A stretch of 64,000 bases of DNA from Sphingomonas bacterium (GTDB lineage Bacteria > Pseudomonadota > Alphaproteobacteria > Sphingomonadales > Sphingomonadaceae), in assembly GCA_028289965.1 (NCBI GenBank), contig JAQGKS010000052.1, forward strand, positions 22,270 through 86,269. Reading direction: 5' to 3'. The position numbers were made by a program, and so were the translations under genes. This document shows positions 57,937-64,000 of the stretch, piece by piece (the first letter of the stretch is position 1; each line of letters opens with the position of its first letter). The notes under the pieces were generated by a model. The model was given only the letters and a program-made list of their open reading frames with translations. It was not told the origin of the DNA and searched no databases.

Positions 57937-59161
57937 TCGGGCCGACGTGGTGATTGTCGGCGGCGGGCACGGCGGCGCGCAATGCGCGATTGCCCTCCGC
58001 CAGAAGGGTTTCGAGGGCTCGATCCTCGTGATCGGCAAGGAGCCCGAGTTCCCCTATGAGCGGCCGCCGCTCTCCAAGGAATATCTCGCGCGCGAAAAAC
58101 CGTTCGAGCGGCTGCTGATCCGCCCCGAACGCTTCTGGGAGGAGCGCGCGATCACCTTCCGGCTCGGCGCCGAAGTGACCGCGGTGGATCCCGAGCAGCA
58201 CCAGCTGACACTGGCCGAAGGCGGCACGATTTCCTACGGCAAGCTCGTCTGGGCGACCGGCGGCGAGCCCCGGCGTCTCACCTGCGGCGGGGCCGCACTC
58301 GCCGGCGTGCACGGGATCCGCACCCGCGCCGATGTCGGGCGCCTGATGGGCGAGCTCGATGCCGGTGCGACCCGCGTGGTGGTGATCGGCGGGGGCTATA
58401 TCGGGCTCGAGGCGGCAGCCGTGCTGACCAAGCTCGGCTGCCACGTCACCCTGCTGGAGGCGCTTCCACGCATCCTCGCACGCGTTGCCGGCGAACCGCT
58501 GTCGGCCTTTTACGAGGCCGAACACCGCGCCCATGGCGTCGATCTGCGTACCGGGGTGGTGGTCGAGTGCCTCGAGGGCTCGGGCACCGTCAGTGGCGTG
58601 CGCCTCGCATCCGGCGAAGTGCTTTCGGCGGAGGTCGTGATTGTCGGCATCGGCATCATTCCCGCGGTCGCCCCGCTGCTCGCCGCCGGCGCCAGCGGCG
58701 GCAACGGCGTGGACGTCGATGCGCAATGCCGCACCAGCCTGCCCGATGTGTTCGCGATCGGCGATTGCGCCGCGCACCATAATGCGCACGCCGAAGGGGC
58801 GCTGGTGCGGGTCGAGTCGGTGCAGAACGCCAACGACATGGGCACCACCGTCGCGGCCGAGATCATCGGCGGGGCAGATCCCTATGCCGCCTTCCCCTGG
58901 TTCTGGTCGAACCAATATGATCTCAGGCTCCAGACCGCCGGCCTCAACATCGGCTACGACCGATGTTTGGTGCGCGGCGACACCGCGGGGCGCAGCTTCT
59001 CGGTCTGCTACCTGAAGGCCGGGCGGCTGATCGCGATCGACTGCGTCAATGCGGTCAAGGACTATGTCCAGGGCCGCAAGCTGATCGAGGCCGGCGGCGC
59101 GCCCGATCCCGCGCGGCTTGCCGATGCGAGCATTCCGCTCAAGGAACTCGCCACCGTCTAG
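57929..59161 (+). CDS. FAD-dependent ferredoxin reductase
   Basis: The 410-residue protein has an N-terminal FAD motif ([18 protein letters not shown]), [12 protein letters not shown], a central NAD motif ([16 protein letters not shown]) and the second FAD site in [10 protein letters not shown], as in rubredoxin/ferredoxin reductases of Rieske oxygenase systems. It starts eight bases inside the end of ligK. It supplies electrons to the ferredoxin at 56918. Confidence 0.92.
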   Translation: MSDRADVVIVGGGHGGAQCAIALRQKGFEGSILVIGKEPEFPYERPPLSKEYLAREKPFERLLIRPERFWEERAITFRLGAEVTAVDPEQHQLTLAEGGTISYGKLVWATGGEPRRLTCGGAALAGVHGIRTRADVGRLMGELDAGATRVVVIGGGYIGLEAAAVLTKLGCHVTLLEALPRILARVAGEPLSAFYEAEHRAHGVDLRTGVVVECLEGSGTVSGVRLASGEVLSAEVVIVGIGIIPAVAPLLAAGASGGNGVDVDAQCRTSLPDVFAIGDCAAHHNAHAEGALVRVESVQNANDMGTTVAAEIIGGADPYAAFPWFWSNQYDLRLQTAGLNIGYDRCLVRGDTAGRSFSVCYLKAGRLIAIDCVNAVKDYVQGRKLIEAGGAPDPARLADASIPLKELATV

Positions 59162-59171
59162 CGACAATGAC

Positions 59172-59202
59172 GACGGGGGCGGTGCAACACGCCGCCCCCG
59201 TC
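59172..59202. terminator. bidirectional terminator hairpin
   Basis: Arms 59172-59182 and 59192-59202 pair perfectly over 11 GC-rich bp between the convergent ferredoxin reductase and aldehyde dehydrogenase genes. Confidence 0.6.
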
Positions 59203-59222
59203 TTCAGGGCACCAGGATTTCT

Positions 59223-60698
59223 CTAGTCGGCAAGGGCCTTCGGCCGCGCGTCGAGCAGGACCGTCTTGGTCTCGAGGTAGCTGAGCAGCCCCTCCTCGCT
59301 GCCTTCCCGGCCGACGCCCGATTGCTTGAAACCGCCGATCGGCAGCGCCGGATCGATCCGCATCGCGTTCTGCGCAATGTTGCCGGTGCGGATCGCGCGC
59401 GCCATCCGATAGGCCGCATCGGCGTCGTGGGTGAATATCGCGCCGTTGAGCCCGTAGGCGCTTTCGTTGGCGATACGGACCGCGTCGGCATCGTCCTGGG
59501 CCGGGATCAGGCTCAGCACCGGCCCGAATATCTCCTCCTGGGCGATGCGGCTGCGGTTATCGACGTTGGCGAAGAGCGCCGGCTCGAGGAAGTAGCCGCG
59601 GTTGAGGTGGGCCGGACGGTCGCCGCCGGTCACGTGGTCCGCGGTGCGCTTGCCTTCCTCGACATAGGATTCGACGCGTTCCAGCTGGCGCTTCATCGCC
59701 AGCGGCCCGAGCTGGGTTTGCGGATCATCGCTATTGCCGATCCTGATCCGTTGCATCTCGCGCTTGATCGCCTCCGCAAGCGCGTCATGGCGTGCGCGCG
59801 AGACGATCGCCCGGCTCAGCATCCCGCACACCTGGCCGCTGAGCATGACGATCGACTGGGCAAGGATCGCGGCCGCCTCCTCCAGGGGGAAATCGTCGCG
59901 CACGATCGCTGCAGATTTTCCGCCGAGCTCGAGGGTGCACCGCGCAATCCGCTCGCCACAAAGCGAGGCGATGCGCCGGCCGGCGAGGGTCGAACCGGTG
60001 AAGCTCACCTTGTCGACCGCGGGGTTGACGACCAGCCGCTCGCTCGCCTCCCGATCGCCACAGGCGAGGTTGAGCACCCCCGGCGGCAGCCCGGCCGCCT
60101 CGGCCGCCTCGGCGATCAGATAGGCTTCAAGCGGGGTTTCCGGAGCGGGCTTCATCACGACCGTACAGCCGGCAACGAGCGCGCTCACCACCTTCGCCAA
60201 CATGATGACGTAGGGCGCATTCCACGGCGCGATCGCCGCGACCACGCCGACCGGCTCGCGGATCAGCAGCGCAACATTCGCCACGGCGCTTGGCCGTGCC
60301 TCGACAAAGCCGAACGTGTCGGCCAGCGCCAGCATGCTCTCGAACGCGGCATTCGCACTGTGCGTCATCGGTCCGGAAATCATGGCCAACCCGCCGACCT
60401 GCGCGACCCACGCCTGCGCGATCTCCGGCGCCCGGCGTTCCAGCTCTGCATGCATGCGCCGCAGCCACTGGATACGTTCGGCGGCCTGCATTCGCGGCCA
60501 AGGGCCCTCGTCAAAGGCGCGCCGTGCCGCCGCGACCGCGCGGTCCATGTCCTCCGGGGACGCCTCGGCGACCTGGCCGATTAGCAGCTCGGTGTTCGGA
60601 TCGACGAGCTCGAACTGCTTCCTTCCGGAAGCCGCTATCCACTTTCCCTCGATAAACAATCGATCCGGATGCTGGATCGTGACGCCGTTCGGCAACAT
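59223..60698 (-). CDS. aldehyde dehydrogenase (NAD-dependent)
   Basis: This 491-residue protein has IAPWNAPYVIML, ELGGKSAAI (catalytic Glu), a nucleophile Cys in SGQVCGMLSR and EEIFGPVL. It differs from the ALDH at 16795-18237 in the Cys region (QVCGML versus QTCAAP), so the substrates probably differ. GGAGCG is five bases before the ATG. A conserved operator lies 115 bases upstream, the last one in the window. Confidence 0.92.
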   Translation of the reverse strand: MLPNGVTIQHPDRLFIEGKWIAASGRKQFELVDPNTELLIGQVAEASPEDMDRAVAAARRAFDEGPWPRMQAAERIQWLRRMHAELERRAPEIAQAWVAQVGGLAMISGPMTHSANAAFESMLALADTFGFVEARPSAVANVALLIREPVGVVAAIAPWNAPYVIMLAKVVSALVAGCTVVMKPAPETPLEAYLIAEAAEAAGLPPGVLNLACGDREASERLVVNPAVDKVSFTGSTLAGRRIASLCGERIARCTLELGGKSAAIVRDDFPLEEAAAILAQSIVMLSGQVCGMLSRAIVSRARHDALAEAIKREMQRIRIGNSDDPQTQLGPLAMKRQLERVESYVEEGKRTADHVTGGDRPAHLNRGYFLEPALFANVDNRSRIAQEEIFGPVLSLIPAQDDADAVRIANESAYGLNGAIFTHDADAAYRMARAIRTGNIAQNAMRIDPALPIGGFKQSGVGREGSEEGLLSYLETKTVLLDARPKALAD

Positions 60699-60812
60699 TC
60701 AGCGCTCCTCAAACCAGGTGGGGAAGCAGACCGGGTGACCCCATCCCATCCATAGCCGTGCGCACCGCCCCGCGTGCCCGCAGTCCGATCGAACGGCGCA
60801 GCAATGCTAAGA

Positions 60813-60836
60813 TTGGTATGCAGAATAGTCTAACGA
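60813..60836. promoter_or_regulatory. double-box GntR-type operator
   Basis: The boxes TTGGTATGCAG and TAGTCTAACGA are separated by AA. It is upstream of the minus-strand aldehyde dehydrogenase. On the other side no intact gene follows, so a former plus-strand gene may have been lost there. Confidence 0.55.
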
Positions 60837-61112
60837 TTTCTCTCAGTGCCTATGTGGGGGCTCACCCGACAAGAAGCTTCCTTCCGCGACCGAAGACCGG
60901 CGCTCGGCGCGCCTTGAGGACATGGCGGCACTCGCCGAGCTGTTCATCGGTCGGGGTCGACCGGCGCACATCAGTGGGACGACGGCAGTGAGTGCATCGC
61001 GACCGCAGGCCAGACCTGGCTCGGCCAGATCGGCGTGAAGACGCTCCACATCAGGCTGGCTCGCGTTGACGATGGCGCCGCACACTTCGTAGGCGGGGTT
61101 GCCGACAGACCA
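60837..61112. other. region without intact gene at the cluster edge
   Basis: No convincing coding frame is visible. A short plus-strand stretch near 60915-61030 (DMAALAELFIGRGRP) has some protein-like character but no start or conserved extent, and may be another relic. The region adjoins the integrase remnant. Confidence 0.35.
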
Positions 61113-61720
61113 TTACGCCGCCGATTGGGTCCGAATGTCGACAGACGACCGCTTCCCAAGCTCACGACCTAGACCAAGCGGCTTTATATCGGGCCGGGGT
61201 AAACGCACTCTTGGTCTCTGCCAGCCACAGCGTCTGTGATTGCCGATCGTAATCACGCGGGCGTGGCGCAGCTCGCCATAGCGCCCACCGTCCGAAAGGT
61301 AGCGACGCTCTGCAACGTCGACCTTTTCGAATGGCTCGACCTTTGCCCACGCGTCGACCGGCAGTCCCTGCCGGTGATCCGCAGCACGGTTCAAGGCTGC
61401 CTTCCGCACCGTCGCATCGCGATTGGCCATCGCCCGCCTTCGCCGGACCGCGTCGACAGCTTCAACCGGCCGCGTGTTCTGCGTCTCCGCTCCCTTACGG
61501 GTTCGCAGCTGCGCCGGCGCCTTGGCCCGCGCTTGGCAAACCGACCCTGCACCTCCCCTCGCCTGTTCATCGAACCAGCCGCGCGCCGCGCTGTCAGCTT
61601 GCTTGAAAACGAGCATGCCGACGCCGTCGGCGTCCCGAACGTCGTCCGATTCCCCGAGCGTCTTCTTCAGGTAGCCGGCCCCGGTTCCCGGCTTGCAGGT
61701 GCGCGGTTCAGCGCACCTCG
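61113..61720 (-). pseudogene. tyrosine site-specific integrase remnant
   Basis: On the minus strand, GYLKKTLGESDDVRDADG, a QARAKAPAQLRTRKG stretch, QNTRPVEAVDAVRRRRAMANR, KAALNRA and WAKVEPFEKVDVAERRYLS resemble the core-binding region of phage-type integrases common in sphingomonads. After RYLS the sequence jumps to GRYGELRHARV, so the part holding the first catalytic Arg region is largely deleted. QSQTLWLAETKSA then continues in another frame. The catalytic HxxR and Tyr parts are missing. It is a decayed mobile-element gene. Confidence 0.6.
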
Positions 61721-61866
61721 CCTGTCGGACGGGTTGACCGCACGCCGGACCATCGATCCGCCTCTGCCTCGCCTGGCGCCCACCTCTGTGAAGCTCTCCG
61801 CCCGCTTGTGTGGCCCCTTCGCGCTCTGCTACTCGCCATGCTGGTTGCGGGGACGGGGCGTTGATC

Positions 61867-62865
61867 ATGAAATATAGGCGGCTTGGCACGACCGGTCTCA
61901 AGGTCTCGCAGCTGGGGCTCGGCTGCATGAGCTTCGGTAGTCGCGATCGGCCGGCGTTCGGCTGGACGCTCAACGAGGAGGAGGCGAGGCCCTTCTTCAA
62001 GGCCGCCCTGGAAGCCGGCATCAACCTGTTCGACACGGCCGACGCTTATTCTCGCGGCGCGAGCGAGATCATCGTCGGAAAGCTGCTGAAGGAATATGCC
62101 CAGCGGGACCGGGTGATCATCGCCACCAAAGTCTATGCCCCCATGAGCGACGATCCCAACGATCGCGGCCTCTCGCGCAAGCACATTCTTTCGTCGATCG
62201 AAGGCAGCCTGCGCAGGCTCCAGACCGATTATGTCGATCTTTACCAAATCCACCGCTTCGACGACGAGACGCCGATCGAAGAGACGCTCCGTGCGCTGGA
62301 AGACGTCGTCCGTTCGGGGAAGGCGCGCTACATCGGCGCCTCGACGATGGCGACCTGGCAGTTCGCGCGGATGCTCGCCGCCAGCGAACGCCACGACTGG
62401 ACGCGTTTCAGCGCGATGCAGCACCAGTATAGCCCCGTCTACCGCGAGGATGAGCGCGAGCTGATCCCGCTCTGCCTTGCCGAGGGGATCGGCATCCTCA
62501 ACTGGTCGCCGCTGGCCGGCGGCTTCCTCGCGCACGGCCGCGCCCGGCCTGAAGACGGCGTCACCGAACGCGGCCGGACGGAGACTCCGCTCGGGACACC
62601 GCATGACCGGGCACCCGATCGCGCGATCTTCGAAGCGGTTTCGTCGATCGCCGCCGCGCGCGGCGTCTCCAACGCCGAAATCGTCTACGCCTGGTGCTCG
62701 GCGCGCCCCGGGATTGCCGCGACCCTGGTCGGTGCGACCAAGCTGCAGCACCTCACCGACGCGGTCGCCTCGCTGGAACTTACGCTCAGCCAGGAAGAGG
62801 TCGCCGCGATCGAGGCGCCCTATACGCCACGCGAGATATTCGGCCACAAGGTGAAGCCGCACTGA
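61867..62865 (+). CDS. aldo/keto reductase
   Basis: The 332-residue protein has KYRRLGTTGLKVSQLGLGCM, NLFDTADAYSRG (Asp, Tyr), IATKVYAP (Lys) and YQIHRFD (His), the full catalytic tetrad of the family, with a C-terminal LVGATKLQHL cofactor loop. The ATG at 61867 follows a G-rich stretch. No double-box operator is seen, and an integrase relic lies just upstream, so it is probably outside the catabolic regulon. Confidence 0.9.
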   Translation: MKYRRLGTTGLKVSQLGLGCMSFGSRDRPAFGWTLNEEEARPFFKAALEAGINLFDTADAYSRGASEIIVGKLLKEYAQRDRVIIATKVYAPMSDDPNDRGLSRKHILSSIEGSLRRLQTDYVDLYQIHRFDDETPIEETLRALEDVVRSGKARYIGASTMATWQFARMLAASERHDWTRFSAMQHQYSPVYREDERELIPLCLAEGIGILNWSPLAGGFLAHGRARPEDGVTERGRTETPLGTPHDRAPDRAIFEAVSSIAAARGVSNAEIVYAWCSARPGIAATLVGATKLQHLTDAVASLELTLSQEEVAAIEAPYTPREIFGHKVKPH

Positions 62866-62925
62866 CCGCCGTCATCGGCGCAGCATGATCATTTCGGCGG
62901 AGCGCAACCGCCGCGTCGCGCGTCC

Positions 62926-63606
62926 CTAAAAGGACAGGTTCAGCGCCACCGACGCGACATTATCGTCATTGTCGGGACCGTGGCGGATGAAGGCGTGCTG
63001 GTTGAGGTAGCCGATCTCGGCATCGACCTGCTTGGCGATCGGCACCGATAGCGCGACGAGGTTGCGCATTCGCTCCTCGCCCTGCACCGTCTGGAAACTG
63101 GTCCGGTCGAGATCGATGAAGCTTTCGTGGCTCAGCACGAGCATGGTCCTGCCGCCCTGGGCCAGAGGGAGCCTGAACCGGACGAACGGGCGCAACCGCC
63201 ACGCCGTGCCCTCGATATGCTCACGCCAGCGCTGTTCCAGCCGGACGCGGCCACTCACCGTGCCGCGCCCGATCTTCAGGATATTGTCGACCGTGATCTG
63301 CTGGCGCCCGCGATGCTCCATCACCGCGAAGTCGCCGCCGGTATAATTGGGATCGTGCGTGTAGCCCGCCCAGACGACGACGTCCTTGGTCAGCGCGTAG
63401 CCCAGCAACGTGTTGAGCTCGACTTCATAGAGGCCATGGCGATTGTCGCTCAGGCGAACCGTGATGTCCTGCGAGACGCGGAAACGGTCGCCGAGCTTCA
63501 CGGTGGCGCTGCCGCCGCCCCAAAGCTGGGTGTCGTGTCGGGCCTGCGCCACCGCGGGCAAGCTGACGGCCGCCAATCCGAGCAACGTGAAGATCCGCAG
63601 TCGCAT
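62926..63606 (-). CDS. DUF2490 outer-membrane beta-barrel protein
   Basis: The 226-residue protein has a signal peptide (FTLLGLAAVSLPAVAQA) and a series of amphipathic strands (TQLWGGGSATVKLGDRF, EVELNTLLGYALTKDVVVWAGYTH by segments, VRLEQRW). It ends in LNLSF with a terminal Phe, as in the DUF2490 family of outer-membrane proteins of unknown function. The ATG at 63606 is preferred over one at 63657, because it starts at the signal peptide. Confidence 0.8.
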   Translation of the reverse strand: MRLRIFTLLGLAAVSLPAVAQARHDTQLWGGGSATVKLGDRFRVSQDITVRLSDNRHGLYEVELNTLLGYALTKDVVVWAGYTHDPNYTGGDFAVMEHRGRQQITVDNILKIGRGTVSGRVRLEQRWREHIEGTAWRLRPFVRFRLPLAQGGRTMLVLSHESFIDLDRTSFQTVQGEERMRNLVALSVPIAKQVDAEIGYLNQHAFIRHGPDNDDNVASVALNLSF

Positions 63607-63661
63607 CGGCCGATCCCGCTTTGTCCCTGTTCGTGGCGCCTGACACGGCGGGCGCATTTTG

Positions 63662-64000
63662 TCACTGATAAACCTTTATCTCGCCAAGCGTCATGTCGTT
63701 CGTCCAGCCGGGCGCGGCCCTCGGGCCTGGGGAGGACCGGTCGATAACAGCCCGACCGCGGTGTTGATGAGGATGTACATCGGCTCGTGGGAGATGTTGC
63801 CGGTGCGGTGGACCTCCTGCCCGTCGACGAAGGTGACGAGCCATTCGGGTGTCCAGTCGAAGGCCAAAGCTGTGCCATTCGCCATCGGAATAGAAGTCGG
63901 TTCTATGGCTTTCTCTCCGGCCTGCCCTGATCGTCGCTCCAGTGGATCGTGGTGACCAGCGGGCCCGTTTAAGAATTCGAATATGTCGATCTCGGGTGGC
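63662..64000 (-). pseudogene. glycoside hydrolase family 16 remnant (partial)
   Basis: Minus-strand fragments in different frames read PEIDIFEFLNG (the GH16 ExDxxE-type active site), LVTTIHWSDDQGRP, HRTDFYSDGEWHSFGL, FDWTPEWLVTFVDGQEVHR with EPMYILINTAVG, and finally GWTNDMTLGEIKVYQ before the stop. The order is that of a GH16 domain, but at least three frame changes occur in 340 bp. The gene is inactive and continues past the right edge. Confidence 0.65.

Noticed and set aside
1..64000. tRNA, rRNA, riboswitch and CRISPR elements
   Set aside because: I scanned by eye for T-loop-like GGTTCRA sequences, repeat arrays and conserved riboswitch cores and saw none convincing. A covariance-model search would be needed to exclude small ones.

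Overview
The window comes from a sphingomonad-type alphaproteobacterium. The evidence is the high GC content, GTG/ATG starts with GGAG-type ribosome sites, a TonB-dependent receptor with a C-terminal Phe, and a 4-carboxy-4-hydroxy-2-oxoadipate aldolase (57262-57936) that closely matches, from memory, LigK of Sphingobium SYK-6. Nearly the whole window (about 2.3-60.8 kb) is one large catabolic region, apparently for a carboxylated and/or methoxylated aromatic compound. The substrate cannot be read from the sequence.

Layout. 0-3.4 kb: truncated 2OG-Fe oxygenase, a methyltransferase-like protein and an aldo/keto reductase. 3.7-9.8 kb: TonB receptor, two DoxX-like membrane proteins, a VanA-like Rieske oxygenase and an exporter. 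9.9-19.9 kb: SUMF1-like lipoprotein, diheme cytochrome c, MFS, second VanA-like oxygenase, PQQ quinohemoprotein dehydrogenase, SDR, ALDH and GMC oxidoreductase. 20-30.7 kb: MetE-like protein, two GntR/FCD regulators, beta-hydroxyacid dehydrogenase, tandem SnoaL protein, SDR, metallo-beta-lactamase-fold hydrolase, LigJ-like hydratase, two RraA-like aldolases, an amidohydrolase and a DUF1932 dehydrogenase. 30.7-47 kb: a coupled operon (alcohol dehydrogenase, HTH-methyltransferase-like, Cys-rich protein), three MFS transporters, LigW-like decarboxylase, two further amidohydrolases, an Asp-box propeller, alpha/beta hydrolase, two MDR proteins, a second MetE-like protein and an NTF2-like protein. 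47-60.7 kb: DoxX pair, cytochrome b561, acyl-CoA-dehydrogenase-fold oxygenase, LigB-type extradiol dioxygenase, phthalate-dioxygenase-type Rieske oxygenase, YCII protein, frameshifted DoxX, SnoaL proteins, third MetE-like protein, ferredoxin, LigK, ferredoxin reductase and ALDH. 60.8-64 kb: relics of a tyrosine integrase and of a GH16 glycosidase flank another aldo/keto reductase and a DUF2490 protein.

How it may work together (inference). The receptor and transporters import substrate. Alcohol and aldehyde dehydrogenases, Rieske oxygenases and a LigW-like decarboxylase trim side groups. The LigB-type enzyme opens the ring. Amidohydrolases, the LigJ-like hydratase, RraA-like proteins and LigK take the product to pyruvate and oxaloacetate.

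The most striking feature is regulatory. A 24-bp element made of two 11-bp GntR/FCD-type boxes (roughly TNGTNNNACNA) with a 2-bp linker recurs at 19 places, 12 of them well conserved. It sits in front of nearly every transcription unit from 3.4 to 60.8 kb, which suggests a single regulon of about 55 genes run by one or both GntR proteins. Many families occur twice (VanA-like oxygenases, MetE-like proteins, SDRs, MDRs, DoxX pairs, tandem SnoaL proteins, methyltransferase-like proteins, amidohydrolases), so the region may be two related pathways or an internally duplicated one. No tRNA, rRNA or CRISPR array was seen.
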